Shown: positions 44,441 to 58,578, numbered from the stretch's first letter. The stretch: DNA of 64,000 nt from Oreohelix idahoensis (GCA_024509875.1 JAMPIV010021227.1:27453-91452), one strand, 5' to 3'. Translations and numbers: made by a program. Notes: a model not told the origin generated them from the letters alone.

Positions 44441-46249
44441 AAGTGAGACCAGAAGAATAACGTAGATTCTCTATATTATCACATAATTACCCTGAGTCCC
44501 TACTACTTGTGATATTAGTCCATAAGAGAGAACTTAATTCATTAAAGGCTATGAAACTATTGATGCGGAGTGACTAGCGAGACAAACGAGACGGTCGCCC
44601 TATCAACATTTTGCAGCTACACAAATTTACATAGCAGAGGCATTTGCTCTTTTTATTTTTCCGTACAAAGTTCGCGTGTACGAACACTGCAAGACTAACC
44701 GTTTCTCTACGCCACAATTTGTGAGATCCACGAGTAAGGGATATCAACACTAACCCCCTACATTGGACTGAGTTTTTTTGTGAATAAGTGCCCGCCCTCG
44801 GAAAAGAATTGAGAAAAACCACGTCTGCAGGACTTCACTTACAACCAGCTAAGTTCCAAATATTAAAAAGGGCACAGGAAAAAGGACGAAAAACACTTAT
44901 TTTAAATATATCCCTCCACCACAAGTCTCAATGTGAAGACATTCTTTATAGATCATCTAACAAAGTCCACCATCACTATCCATCGTTCGACTGATTTAAA
45001 GTTTGAGTTTAAAATTACTAATTGATTCATTCCAATTTGTTCTTGAGTTTACAACACGTGTTGAATATAAATAATTTCTTAAACAACAATAAACATTACA
45101 TCATCTAGGTTGAATCCAGTTTATTATATGGTATATGCAGCAAGAAAAGCAATAACGTAATGAGAGAGAGCACAAGACGTTTCTTAATATATACACAATT
45201 TGACCCATGCTAAGAAGAAAAATTACGGGCACCATATCTTCTATTATAAGAGCGCGAGAGCGATTGCAAAGCAGAGCGTATAAAAATCTGAAAATATCTA
45301 AAAATAAAAACACAGTGCACATACTGAGAACACAGCGAATGCATAATGAGCTAGAGAGTCATCAGTACTGACAATGCAACTGAACTCATATACTGCATAA
45401 TGCCTCTGAGAAGCAGACCTTTGTCTGGACGAGCGTCAACATACCTTCCTGCAACCACGCCAATGGGCTCTGTTACTATTAGGCCACAACACTCAGCTTT
45501 CGGGTCGTTGAGGTATATTGTTGTGCAATGGTTATGCAGCACGTTTGTCGATTCTTATAGATAAGAACACTTTTATGGTGAGAGTCACATTGGCGCATCA
45601 CAGTCACCAAACACAATTAGGTCTCCCACATGCATTCACCGCATTATCTTTGCGAATAGGCAGGTATTTTTTTCATCTGCATCAGACAATCATTATAAAC
45701 ACCCACATTTTTGAGCCTCTCAGCGTGCAGCATTTTTATTTCGGCATGAGCTTTCTGAGCTTGAGACACACTAGCCACAAATCGGTATCCTGGTGGCCCA
45801 TGCAGCACGTGTTGAAAAAAAAACTTGTTTTGTCCGCTTCCGAAGAAAAATTCAATGTCAGATTTAATTGCTTATGAAATATACACAATTTATTATAATT
45901 TTATTATTCTTATTCGATAGTTGAGGCGGTTAATCATTTTCCACCTACCTGGTCCCTTAACTTCTTTTGAAGGGTATATATATATTCAACTAGACATATA
46001 TTATCTCTAGATCTACTAGAGCAAATACTTTATAAAAGGATTTCGACTGTATTAAACGTAAGCCACTGGGGGCATGAACGGCACTAAATCCATTTGCCTG
46101 TAATCTCATCACAAAAGGCGAACGGATCAGAAATAAGTATTAATAGTGTCTTCTGCCCCATAATGCAAGCATTGTTCTCTTGACTTCTGAAAAACATTGG
46201 TTCTCGACCGACTCCCTTAATGAGATAGAAAGCATCATATTATCCAATC
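44441..46249. other. Intergenic, no recognised gene
   Basis: No gene, RNA or repeat family that I can name. The open frame 45518-45877 is unrecognised. Confidence 0.4.
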
Positions 46250-46465
46250 CATCTTGACAACTATTGTCAAGAGTAAACCTCTAATGCGTAGACGAACGAG
46301 ATGTAGCACACATTTAATAGACCACATATTAGATACTCTTGAGTGTATATCCCACCTGTTGTACCGCAACTACTGCAGAGCTAATGGTGAAGGCGCAATT
46401 CCCGCGCGTGACAACACTCCGTACGTTCGCACAAGATTACTCTTGGCAGAGTTTATATAGATAGA
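46250..46465 (+). repeat. Dispersed repeat (ttggaccactactgca family), copy 3
   Basis: Has tgtcaagagtaaacctctaa, the gatactcttgagt block and a cgcaactactgcagagc variant in the same order as 26880-26990. It ends with the inverted ttactcttggcagag. Confidence 0.55.
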
Positions 46466-48630
46466 AAGGATAATGATGATTCCTGAGCCTCGATGAATTT
46501 CTTCACAATATCAAATTGCACATAAGTCCAAGACCAGATACTGCCAGCCGCGACATACGCAATCTAATAAAGCACGTTAACATTTGTATCTGACCCTGCA
46601 GCCTATTCTGTGCACCAACAACCTCCCCGCTCCCCTCCGGAGCGCAGAGGACTAAAATGATTTGCTCACACCTCTCTAAACAAAACAGCGCCCGCGAACC
46701 ACAAAAATGCTATCTGCATTAATCTCCTATAAACGCAGATAATTTCCTTTTATTAAGCGCGAAATAGTTTTACTATATTATATCAACTAAATATGGATAT
46801 ACTAACTAAGAGATTTCAGGATCATACATATTCGCTAAATAGTATTCCAATCTTCTCTGCTCTCGCGTAAATCGTCTGATTAATTTAAACACTATGAAGA
46901 TTTGTCTAAAAATCACATATATACAAAATTTAAATGCGCAATTACTAATTTGAAACCAAAAAATGTAAAAATATAAAATATATTGCGCGCAGCGATGGTA
47001 ATTATTGAGAAAAGCTAATTGGTTCAAGCAACTAGATCGTCAAGTTTTTGGAAGATGAGCGACACAGAAATTCTACATAGGTCTTATTGAGTGCCCTACT
47101 GAACCTTGTAACTTAAGCTTCTTCAAAGCTAGCTAGCCAGAACAATGTTGGAGCTGCAGCTGTCCGTCACTTCGTCTCTGTGGCCAGGGCAAACTTTCCT
47201 CCACCAGGTATTCTGAAGGTAACCGCTTTCTGGTCATGGCAAGGGAATCTGCACTCACCCTACATGGGATGTAGGTTTACACGTTGTCCGACATCTTCAA
47301 ACTTTCGAAACCACAGATTAGTACAGCTGGTAACATGAGTAGAAACCTCATATTGTCTCTCAAAATATCCGTACCACCAAACACTTTAGAGGAAATAAAA
47401 TGAACACAATTCCTCTGCTAAGTATATTGTTTTTCACCTGATTTAGAATCAGAGCAGCCCTTTCCACCGCTGTCCGTCACGCTACTCATTTTCTAATTAT
47501 CCATATGATGCCAATCAATCTTCCACTTCCTTTCTCCACTTAGGAGTCCTGGGATTACCTCTGCTTCTGGCTCTCCCGTGAGAACTAAGCCATGAAGCAA
47601 TCACAATTGCTTGCTGTGGTGGTTCATAATGTGTCCTTTCACCATGCTGATAGTTGCCAGCCCCTTGTATGAATCATTTAACACTCCTAGCTAGTATATA
47701 AACCAGTACAAATATTAAAGTATATAAAATGTGTACAACTCATCCTAGATAACTAGGCAAATCCTTAGACGTCTTGCTCAGGTAAATAGTCTTGGCAACT
47801 CAACTCAGATGCCTCGAACATATATCTGGGATATTATTTCTTATTCTATAATTTCTCTCTGTGACTTGTGAGTAGTTTCTGTAGGATCCTGTTCCGTATT
47901 AAAATTTGGCGAGTTTTTCTTTTCGGGTGGATAAAAAGATGCATCGAAGCGTGAAACGTGAACTATGGCAGCAGGGGAAAAGAGAGTTGCTAACAAACGA
48001 TAAATGCACCTAATTCAGTACGCACAACAAATGTAGTTCAATTCTCCCATAGAGAAGAAGAAAGCCACACACATTATGTCCACACTGAAAAACCCAGGGT
48101 AAAGGAAGAAGGGAGACCGAAGAACATACGGAGAAGAGAACTGGCGACCATATGCTCCTTAGGAAGCTGAAGGGATGATGAAAAGAATATATTGTCTGCA
48201 TCTATTGCCTGTTTTTTGTTGCTCAAATATTAATGTTAATAATTACGCATAACATTACTCTCGCTTGTCTACCTTTGTCAGCAGTTTTTTATATAATTAT
48301 CAAGCTGACTCAATTACAGAAATCTCTTCCCGTTGATTTTAGAGTTTTTGTAATTCTAACGAAAATATTTTTTGATTTTTTGATATTTTATGCTTGTTGG
48401 TGTTGTAGTTAAACAGAGTTTTCATCTGAATCACTTATTTTGTTAAATCTATGGTTCACTCTTGCAAACCATGAAAAATAAAAATAACCACAAAACCACA
48501 TCGTCAGCTGGTGAGCCACTCATTAAATATCACACCGCAGTGGGCTTACCAATTCAATGAATGTGAAATGCTCTTATAAAAAAAAATTGATTTACATTAT
48601 TATTAACCACCAGCCAACTAATTAACTTCA
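46466..48630. other. Intergenic, nothing recognised
   Basis: No gene, RNA or repeat family identified on either strand. Confidence 0.4.
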
Positions 48631-48631
48631 C

Positions 48632-48689
48632 GGGTAATGTCCTATCTTTCGTACCTTTTTGGTCCGCACGAAAGATAGGAAATTACCAA
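48632..48689. mobile_element. 58-bp hairpin MITE
   Basis: Its inverted arms (cctatctttcgtacc and cgaaagataggaaattacc) are the ends of the 18856-19112 element with almost no interior. TTCAC flanks it at 48627-48631 and 48690-48694. Confidence 0.75.
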
Positions 48690-49772
48690 TTCACGAGTTA
48701 AAGACTGTTATGCATTAATTTTTATTCTTCGTGGTTGCAAATCCATGATAATATACAGTTTCAACCTTGTTAGTTATAATGGACGACAAAGCTTAGTTTT
48801 GCTCTGGGCGCCATGTAACTCCAAGGATTCGCCCCCTGGAGTCGCCCCTGGATGACCTCATTCGAATGCTTATCATAGGCTTTCATAGTGATTTTTTGAG
48901 AAAGCTCTACAAACGATCACCAGAAGATAAATGTCCCCTATGCTGTTAGCTGCCGCTAAAATATAATCTATCGTGGAAGGCGCAAATAAAAAATGCTAAA
49001 TCTTTCGATAAATTCGTTAGAGTTCGTACATATTTCTCAATGGGCGTTGAGGTCAGGGTAGTCCAGAGGTTATGCTCCAGAAGATAATGGATATGGTGAC
49101 TTTTAAAAGAAATACTCGAGATCAGGTCCTGTGGCTACTCAAATAATTTACGTATGTACAAAAAAACATGTTACATTTCTGTGCGCCACATGACGGCACA
49201 TGTGGGAAAAAAACAGTTATATCTTTTATTATCTCAGCTGTAATTGGGTAGCACTGATTCTGCTCTTGAGTTAGTGAAGACAAAGGTGGCGAATCAGGCC
49301 TAGTAACGGTAAACTCTTTAACACTTCACACCCCGTTTCCCCCCTTTTAAAGGCAATAATATCTGCAATGAAACTAACCATTTTTATTGGTGTTCAAGCA
49401 ACTGTGCGTAAGAAGCTGAAAAAAACTCAGCTTTGTTGCTGCATTATTCATATTTACTCACGGGCAGACACCGAATGCTAGTAGCTGCAGATTTGGCTTC
49501 CGCTCATCAGTAGACATCAAACTAAACATCAGTTTCACAACTCACCCTGACCAATGGTCATAACTGAGCGATACATCAACGTCTTAATAACGAACGAACT
49601 CTGCGTTCATTTATGAGTGAGATCAAGGGATTAAGTGTCACGAAAAAACGGTGTCCCTGTCAGTTTTGTATGTACCACGATAAAAGTTGCAGGGATTAAC
49701 CAGTATTTGAAGGTGCCAGACCAAAGGAACGGGCCCGTGAAGATGTATTGATAGACTGAAACTGAGATGCGG

Positions 49773-49773
<1 letters not shown>
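48690..49773. other. Intergenic, nothing recognised
   Basis: No gene or repeat family identified. Confidence 0.4.

Positions 49774-49845
<72 letters not shown>
49774..49845 (+). repeat. (GATA)n microsatellite
   Basis: About 18 uninterrupted gata units. Confidence 0.96.
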
Positions 49846-50884
49846 CTGGATAGATCAGCTCAGATAGATAGGACAAGATAGAGACAGACATACAGGGAGA
49901 TATGACATAAGAGCCACCTGATAACATGTCTTTGACAGAGTCAATCTCCAGCTAGTTCACAAGCCAGCAAGGTCTAAGATTGACCACTGAGGAGTACGGA
50001 CAATTAACTACATTTAAAATGTGCTACTGCTTCAGAAGAGTCTCCGTTCTGGTCCTTTGGGGGGGGTATCTTGGGAGCCAATGAAAGAACTAAGCCCCTG
50101 GTCCCCACGTAACCTTCTGTAAGAGACCGTGAGTGTATGTTGTCGATGATTGTGCCATTTCCCCCGGGGCCGTAACTGCACAACGTAGAAAACACACAAA
50201 AATAGTGATAGAAAATGACATGAAGCTAACATTTAGAAAGGATAGCTTTTTAAAACCTAAAGCTACCACAATACATCAGCGTAACGTATTTCTAACATTT
50301 TATGAGAGATGCTTCCTGTGGAGCAAGGGAGTGACAACATGCAGTCTGGAAGCCTGAGCCAAAGTATTTCTGTGGTTTTGCAGTGCAGCAAGTGATTTGT
50401 GTTTTTGTTACGATTCATTCATTTTGCCCTAGGATAATGTTGTCAGTCTCACACACATCCTTATATAAGTCACCCCCATGTTCGACCGTAAGTTATGATA
50501 CGTAAAATCGGATTTTTGACGATTAAAAATACGTAGTATGGCGCATACGGTGAAACTTCTAGTACTTGAAATACGTTGCATCACTGTATCAAATGTTTCA
50601 AAACCTGAAAATTTATCTCCAATTGAAACATGTTAGGCTGTCCTTCAGAAGCTAGACAGCTAAAACTAAAAAAAAGCAATTTAATTTACTTTATTTTGTT
50701 GCGTTTCCGCTTCTTAACTAGGAATTCAAGCTGTAGTTTAAATAAAACTTATATGTATGATATTTAAATTTTAAAGTGTCAGAAAAACTTTTGTTACATA
50801 AAACCAAAACAACTTGTTTTCTTTTAACACATGGGCGCCCAATGACGTAATTTCACGCTATACTTATGGAAAGCGCCCCACGCG
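49846..50884. other. Intergenic, nothing recognised
   Basis: No gene or repeat family identified; short open frames only. Confidence 0.4.
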
Positions 50885-51142
50885 TATTTTATTTTTTGCC
50901 ATAAAAGAAGTATAATACGCGTATTTTATTCTCAATCGTAACGTACGGTACTTCTCCGTAAGTCACGGAAAAAATATTACAACTGGAAAAAAAAAAAAAA
51001 AAACAGGCCGTCACACAAACACAAATTACTGCAATTAATATAAGTGGTCTTTTTTTCTAATAATAATAATAATAGCCCCTTCAGTCATAACTGACTATGG
51101 GAATGCGCCCCTGAGCTGACAGCCCTCAGCTGCTTATTTAAA
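50885..51142 (-). repeat. LINE 3' tail and flank, left copy of a direct repeat
   Basis: On the minus strand this is aataagcagctgagggctgt, an aggggcgcattccc block, gaaggggctattattatt (an RTE-like LINE 3' end with an ATT tail) and about 170 bp beyond. The same sequence in the same direction lies at 62740-63005 next to a LINE body. Confidence 0.75.
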
Positions 51143-51144
51143 TG

Positions 51145-51510
51145 ATAAGGGTGGATTTAACCAAAATGATAATGGTGCGCCAAAAAATGCCAGGTACGTT
51201 AGCTCCGTTATAACACACTACAGTTCAACGAATGTCTGGCCATTCAAAATGGATTTAGATTGACGACCACTTGCCACCCCTATCGACACCTGGTATTAAA
51301 GTGCAAGATGTAGGTGTCTTCTCTGATTTAAGATGTTGCTGTGTATGTTGCAGTAGAACAGTTCACAGGGTACAACACAGGCAACATGACGTGTAGAGTC
51401 ATAGAAATGGTAACTTCGCTTTAGGTTTATACCATTTATTGCACGCCACAAAACAGTCATGATATTTATGTCATCACCAACATAGTTCAACGAATGCAGC
51501 ATTCTCATAG
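51145..51510 (-). repeat. LTR end fragment, inverted
   Basis: Reverse complement of the 3' end of the array's LTR (56845-57215). It starts with tgataagggtggattt. Confidence 0.85.
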
Positions 51511-51526
51511 TCTCACTGACTATGGG

Positions 51527-52250
51527 AATAATTACTTTTTTCCAAAGTCTTTGTATAATTATTTTTCGTATGTATGATCATTTTTTGACTGAAATGTGTA
51601 TTATGTTTTTTACAGTCAAAGGGACATAACCCGAGATATGAGACTACAATTTTTTTGGAGTTTGCCTTCTCTTGTATCGAGACACGTTCGGTCTATAATT
51701 TCTTGAACGAAGCGTGACCACATCTCCTTATTTGGTAGTATCAGTCAACTGTTGTAGATGTCTGAAACCTGTCTTAACGCTTCTGTTCATGACCATAAAA
51801 GGCGCGACTGTGTAAGACTTTTATCTCGAATGTTCTTAGAATCGTCTTATGTGAACGGCGACTCAGATGTTCACGTGCAGACAGTAAACGGACTTATTGT
51901 ATACATCTGATCTGCTAGCATCAGGAAGGGAGCATTTATTATTGTCTATGAACATTGAAGATCTGCAGCTGACACTGTTGCAGAAGTTATATATATATTA
52001 TTTATACAGCTTCACGAACCAGAACTTTATGATATCTGTTTACAATACAACTATTGAGTATTGAATCCTACATGACTATCAGCTAATATGATTTTGAATG
52101 CTGCATTCGTTGAACTATGTTGGTGATGACATAAATATCATGACTGTTTTGTGGCGTGCAATAAATGGTATAAACCTAAAGCGAAGTTACCATTTCTATG
52201 ACTCTACACGTCATGTTGCCTGTGTTGTACCCTGTGAACTGTTCTACTGT
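51527..52250 (+). repeat. LTR fragment, 5' of first gag-less pol
   Basis: Matches the middle part of the array's LTR from ataattacttttttccaaag onward (cf. 56035), with an internal deletion near 51870. It then stops at gttctactgt, short of the LTR end, and joins pol directly at 52251. No primer-binding site, gag or protease core remains. Confidence 0.85.
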
Positions 52251-53846
52251 TAGGGAATGTACCGCACAGCAGATTGCTGTTTGGGAAGAGCAAAACGTTG
52301 AACCTACCAATGCTGTGGTCACAAGAGCACATGCTCTGGATCCACCTCAAACTTCATTAACTAATAATGATGAAGTAAATGACCAAGATAATCACTTGAC
52401 TATTACACGTGACTCATTTATCAAATTGCAAGAAGAAGATCCTTCTTTACAAAAATTCTTCATTCTAGCAAAAAAAAAGGTGATCCTAATCAGAATACTA
52501 ATAGAAAATCTTGGATTTCTATGAAGAACGGCGTACTTGTACGTATGGTACAAGACTCGACTACGTCCACTCATTCACAAATTCTTGTGCCTAAGAGCAT
52601 GAGATTGCAAATATTGCAACATGCTCATGACTCGCAATGTGCTGGACATATGGGTTTTTCCCGTACAAAGTCGAGAGTTCTTGCGGCTTTCTTTTGGCCA
52701 TTTGTGAGCAAGGACATACGAATGTACTGTCGCTCTTGCAAAGTATGTCAGGAGGTCAAATCTAAAGGACCACGACATGCTGCGCCTATCCAGGCTGCTG
52801 ACATCCCTATTCGCCCTTTTCAAAAAATGGCAATAGATATTATCGGTCCTTTTAGAATTAAGTCAGCTAGAGGACATCAATTTATTCTTACATGTGTCGA
52901 TATGTGCACACGTTGGCCAGAGGCAATACCTCTCAAGAGCATCTCAACTGCTGATATCGCAGACGCTCTTTGGCTGATATTTTCTCGCTTGGGTTTTCCC
53001 GGAGAAATATTGTCAGACCATGGCACTCAACTTATATCAGACACTATGTCACAGGTAATGTCTATGCTACATATTAAAAGGTCGCTCAGCAGTATCTATC
53101 ACCCAATGTCTAATGGGTTAGTCGAACGTTTAAATAGGACTCTGAAAACTTTACTTGGTAAGATAACTGAGGATCATCCTCAGGATTGGGACAGGGTCTT
53201 ACCCGCGGCTCTCTTTGCGTATAGAGAGGTCCCCAATGAACATACAGGGTTTTCCCCTTTTGAACTTGTCTTTGGCGCGCAACCGCGCGGCCCTATGTCT
53301 TTACTTCACGATCTAATCACTGCCGATAATATTAGCGATGAGACTCAATCTTCTTATGAGTACGTCATTGCTCTTAGGCAAAAGATCATCGAGGCATGCA
53401 AACTAGCAACTTCTTCATCCGAATTTGCTAAAGAAAAGGCAAGGCAGTTTGCAAATAAAAATAGATGTCTACGACAACTTTGTCCAGGTGACAAAGCTCT
53501 CGTTCTACTTCCTTCAAGGGAGAACAGACTTCTAATTGCATGGAAAGGTCCATATGCAATAGTCTCCAAAATTTCTGATGTCGACTATGTTGTCGATATA
53601 GATGGAAAGCATAAAACTTTCCACATAAATATGCTCACGGAATTTTATGAAAGACCTGACTATTTGCAGCCTATTTTCCAGGCAACGGACAATTCTCAAG
53701 CACCTCATGGTCAGTACTCATCTCTGTCAGTTATACAGGATGAGGAAACTACTTTTTCTGATGTCAATCTTCCTCTTCCTATGGTCCCACTTTATTCTAC
53801 GGAATCTTGGAAAAAACGTGACCGTTTCTCCAAATCTTTCCGCTGA
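52251..53846 (+). pseudogene. pol: Pol copy A: protease-integrase linker and integrase
   Basis: The copy starts just after the protease (RECTAQQIAVWEEQNVEPTN) and runs through the HHCC zinc finger (HAHDSQCAGHMGF, then CRSCKVC) and a complete D,D35E core (AIDIIGPF, LSDHGTQ, NGLVERLNRT) to the GPF/Y module. An A run near 52470 is two bases longer than in the other copies, and another at 53811-53816 is one base longer, so the frame breaks before integrase and before RT. The amino acid sequence is otherwise almost the same as the minus-strand element. Without gag, protease and a primer site it could move only with help. Confidence 0.9.
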
Positions 53847-55221
53847 GGAACATCGACAAGTTTCTTCGATGTTGCAAACATTTCAGGATGTTCTTACAGA
53901 CATCCCGGGACACACACATGTCATTGAACATGACATTGTGCTAACTGATCATAATCCTATCAGAGTCAGACCCTATCCAATACCTATCCATTTCCAGTCT
54001 CAAGTCGAAAAAGAATTGGATGAAATGATACGTTTGGAAATCATTGAACCATCCACTTCAGCATACTCTTCGTCTATGGTTATTGTTCGAAAGAAGGATA
54101 ATAACATTCGCATTTGCGTAGATTATCGCAAATTGAACCAAGTTACGAAGTTCGACGCTGAACCTATGCCTTCATTAGAAGAGCTACTCAATAAACTTGC
54201 TAATTCTAGATTCTTTACCAAACTAGATTTGTCTAAAGGTTATTGGCAAGTTCCTCTAACTGAACGTGCCAAACCTTTTACAGCTTTTTCTACACCTAGG
54301 GGTTTATTCCAATGGAATTTCATGCCTTTCGGTCTTATGAACGCCCCTGCTACATTCGTACGCATGATGCGGCGAATTCTCGCATATCGTACAGATGTCA
54401 TAGCATACTTAGATGATATCTGTCTATTCAGTGATTCCTGGGAAGATCACTATTTGGGTTTATACGAATTACTGTCTACTCTTCGCGAGTATAACTTGAC
54501 TGCAAAACCCTCTAAAGCCTTTATAGGATTTAGCGAGATTTCTTTCCTAGGTCATCGTGTTGGTCATGGTCTTTTAAAGACAGAGGACCACAATGTTTCA
54601 AAAATACTTAACATTTCGGTCCCTAAGACGAAGAAACAAGTAAGGAGTCTATTAGGTTTGATCCAATTCTACGGACGATTCATTCCGAATCTGTCCTCCA
54701 TTATGGCACCGCTTTCTACTTTATTGAAGAAAGGGTCGCCTAATCTGATCCGCTGGTCTAAAGAATGTCAATCCTCATTGGACCAGGTTAAAGCCCTATT
54801 TTCATCTCCACCTATTCTTAGGTTACCTACTATTGAGAAGACTTTTGTTCTTCGAAGTGACGCCTCGTCAACTGGGATTGGGGCAGCACTAATGCAGGAG
54901 TATTCTGATACTCTGCATCCGGTGATATATATCTCTAGGAAATTAAATGCTGCAGAAAAGAATTACTCGGTTTTAGACCGTGAGTTATTGGCTATGGTAT
55001 GGTCTATTCTGAAGTTACAAAGATTTCTTCTAGGCGCACACTTCATTGTGGAAACCGACCAGAAAGCGCTTACTGCTATTCAGAGCAAAAACTTGAAGAG
55101 CTCGAGGTCCACTCGTTATGCCATAGCTCTTCAACCATTTCATTTCTCGGTACGAGCTATCCGTGGTTCGGATAATGTGATGGCAGATATTCTGTCCAGA
55201 TGCCCACACGATTCCACATGA
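53817..55221 (+). pseudogene. pol: Pol copy A: RT-RNase H, open
   Basis: From the linker to the stop at 55221 the frame is uninterrupted (inside a 524-residue open frame beginning at 53647). It carries the KLDLSKGYWQ, FMPFGLMNAPATF and YLDD blocks and the RNase H Asp-Glu-Asp set (DASSTGIGA, DRELLA, TDQKAL). The stop precedes a T6G6 tract and the LTR by about 90 bp, as in the minus-strand element. It is the only one of the three copies in which RT and its N-terminal arm are in one frame. Upstream frames and gag are lost. Confidence 0.9.
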
Positions 55222-55312
55222 TTCTTCTGTCATATATATATATTTCCTGATATACAGTCCAATATTATCATGGCCTTTTAGTAGATTTTTTCTCACTTTT
55301 TTGGGGGGAATT

Positions 55313-57215
55313 TGTAACATTGTGTACCATGTAATTATCTAAGAAGGCTTAGTTAGTGATATACGGGCCAAAAGATCACTCGGCCACATTTAGATAATAC
55401 ATTTGCATAATTGTATTAAGAGATTTACCACGTTTTGTCTTTAAGATTTGTGTTATTGATATTTTTGCAGCACATCATTGAAGTCTGCGAGTTTATGTCC
55501 ATTGTGGAACTTTGAGGATATCAAGTCCTGTCCTACATTGGGAGCGGATGATGTCCACATCTTCTTCTATTGAATGTTTTATGTCAACGAAGATCAAATA
55601 ATGTATTACTTATTTAAATTACTAATGCATTATATAATGTAATAATATAGTGCGGTTATATTAATATAATTACACCGCTATTTGCGCAACACATTGTATA
55701 ATATCATAATAATATATATTTAATTTTCATATATTGGTATGAGAATAATTTGACTTTTATTATGATGTTTGCCAATCATTTGTGGCTTGTGTTTTTTGGG
55801 GTGGCACCTTCCTGGAATATATACGATATATATATACGCGAATACTTAGATAAATTTGTTCTCTAAGGATCTGGGATATGATCTCAGCTTTGCTCCATGC
55901 GTTGAGCTGGTTTGTTAGGTATATATCCGCGCATCATACGTGCGTTAGGAGCCTAGATTTTTCCGGCTCCAGGATTTTAAAAAAAAAAATGTGTCTTTTT
56001 TTTTTCCCGGGAGGGTGCGGTAATGTTACGCACAAATAATTACTTTTTTCCAAAGTCTTTTTATAATTATTTTTCGTATGTATGATCATTTTTTGACTGA
56101 ATGTGTATTATGTTTTTTACAGTCAAAGGGACATAACCCGAGATATTGAGACTACAATTTTTTAGGAGTTTGCCTTCTCTTGTATAGAGACACGTTCGGT
56201 CTATAATTTCTTGAACGAAGCGTGACCACATCTCCTTATTTGGTAGTATCAGTCAACTGTTGTAGATGTCTGAAACCTGTCTTAACGCTTCTGTTCATGA
56301 CCATAAAAGGCGCGACTGTGTAAGACTTTTATCTCGAATGTTCTTAGAATCGTCTTATGTGAACGGCGACTCAGATATTGGAGTCCTGCGCATGTCAAAA
56401 CTGGTAGTTCGTTTGGTGTGTTCCGCCCAGCTGAGGGAGTTTAGAAATGGTCTGAGTAGCGAGCGGACGCAATCTGCGTCTTGTGATTTTCTGAGGGAAA
56501 TATGTTGTCTTTGTGAGTTAGTTAGCTAACTAGACTATTTCCCAGTATTATTCAAGCCTGCCTGGAGGCATATGTTCGTGGTTGATTTCCGAAGAAAGGT
56601 AATTCCTCTTGTATCGAACTTTTTGCTATCATCTAGAAGTTCGTCATTTTGTCGCTCCTTGCTCGCCTGTGTGATTCAAAAGGGAGAGGTACTTTGACTA
56701 GGATTTTCGCCACCGGTATCTTTATACCTGAACTAGTTATATATATATGGGTCGCTCTAGACCAACAAGACTTATTGTCCTTACAGAAGCTATCTGTTTA
56801 CAATACAACTATTGAGTATTGAATCCTACATGACTATCAGCTAATATGATTTTGAATGCTGCATTCGTTGAACTATGTTGGTGATGACATAAATATCATG
56901 ACTGTTTTGTGGCGTGCAATAAATGGTATAAACCTAAAGCGAAGTTACCATTTCTATGACTCTACACGTCATGTTGCCTTTGTTGTACCCTGTGAACTGT
57001 TCTACTGCAACATACACAGCAACATCCTAAATCAGAGAAGACACCTACATCTTGCACTTTAATACCAGGTGTCGATAGGGGTGGCAAGTGGTCGTCAATC
57101 TAAATCCATTTTGAATGGCCAGACATTCGTTGAACTGTAGTGTGTTATAACGGAGCTAACGTACCTGGCATTTTTTGGCGCACCATTATCATTTTGGTTA
57201 AATCCACCCTTATCA
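55313..57215 (+). repeat. Shared LTR between pol copies A and B
   Basis: Begins TGTAACATTG after a T6G6AATT tract and ends CCCTTATCA, followed by tttttggtggccag (primer-site-like). It lacks about 330 bp, present in the third LTR, near 56780. Its last 120 bp differ from those of the minus-strand element, marking a subfamily. It contains the paired A/T runs and the gtgcggtaatgttacgcac block. Confidence 0.85.
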
Positions 57216-58578
57216 TTTTTGGTGGCCAGTGTGGGGAAAATATCCTACTGCCCTAATTAATATTGCTTACTCCTTTCTTCACGGCCGAAAAAGAAGTTCA
57301 CTCGGCGTGTTCTACTTGACCAAACCCTATAGCGGACCTTATAATTGGTCGTATTCACGATTTTTTAGTGAATGTTACCGCACAGCAGATTGCTGTTTGG
57401 GAAGAGCAAAACGTTGACCTACCAATGCTGTGGTCACAAGAGCACATGCTCTGGATCCACCTCAAACTTCATTAACTAATAATGATGAAAGTAAATGACC
57501 AAGATAATCACTTTGACTACCGTTTACACGTGACTCATTTATCAAATTGCAAGAAGTAGATCCTTCTTTACAAAAATTCTTCATTCTAGCAAAAAAAGGT
57601 GATCCTAATCAGAACACTAATAGAAAATCTTGGATTTCTATGAAGCACGGCGTACTTGTACGTATGGTACAAGACTCGACTACGTCCACTCATTCACAAA
57701 TTCTTGTGCCTAAGAGCATGAGATTGCAAATATTGCAACATGCTCATGACTCGCAATGTGCTGGACATATGGGTTTTTCCCGTACAAAGTCGAGAGTTCT
57801 TGCGGCTTGCTTTTGGCCATTTGTGAGCAAGGACATACGAATGTACTGTCGCTCTTGCAAAGTATGTCAGGAGGTCAAATCTAAAGGACCACGACATGCT
57901 GCGCCTATCCAGGCTGCTGACATTCCTATTCGCCCTTTTCAAAAAATGGCAATAGATATTATCGGTCCTTTTAGAATTAAGTCAGCTAGAGGACATCAAT
58001 TTATTCTTACATGTGTCGATATGTGCACACGTTGGCCAGAGGCAATACCTCTCAAGAGCATCTCAACTGCTGATATCGCAGACGCTCTTTGGCTGATATT
58101 TTCTCGCTTGGGTTTTCCCGGAGAAATATTGTCAGACCATGGCACTCAACTTATATCAGACACTATGTCACAGGTAATGTCTATGCTACATATTAAAAGG
58201 TCGCTCAGCAGTATCTATCACCCAATGTCTAATGGGTTGGTCGAACGTTTAAATAGGACTCTGAAAACTTTACTTGGTAAGATAACTGAGGATCATCCTC
58301 AGGATTGGGACAGGGTCTTACCCGCGGCTCTCTTTGCGTATAGAGAGGTCCCCAATGAACATACAGGGTTTTCCCCTTTTGAACTTGTCTTTGGCGCGCA
58401 ACCGCGCGGCCCTATGTCTTTACTTCACGATCTAATCACTGCCGATAATATTAGCGATGAGACTCAATCTTCTTATGAGTACGTCATTGCTCTTAGGCAA
58501 AAGATCATCGAGGCATGCAAACTAGCAACTTCTTCATCCGAATTTGCTAAAGAAAAGGCAAGGCAGTTTTGCAAATAA
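57216..58578 (+). pseudogene. pol: Pol copy B: protease tail and integrase
   Basis: After the primer-site-like sequence the copy holds only the last 65 or so codons of protease, diverged and frameshifted (the YPTA...IADLIIG region, 57240-57370). The linker and then integrase follow, with HHCC, D,D35E and the following helix region. Several length changes break the linker (57409, 57487, 57515 regions), and an extra T near 58566-58569 ends the integrase frame. Gag and the protease active site are absent, with a deletion point close to that in copy A. Confidence 0.88.
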
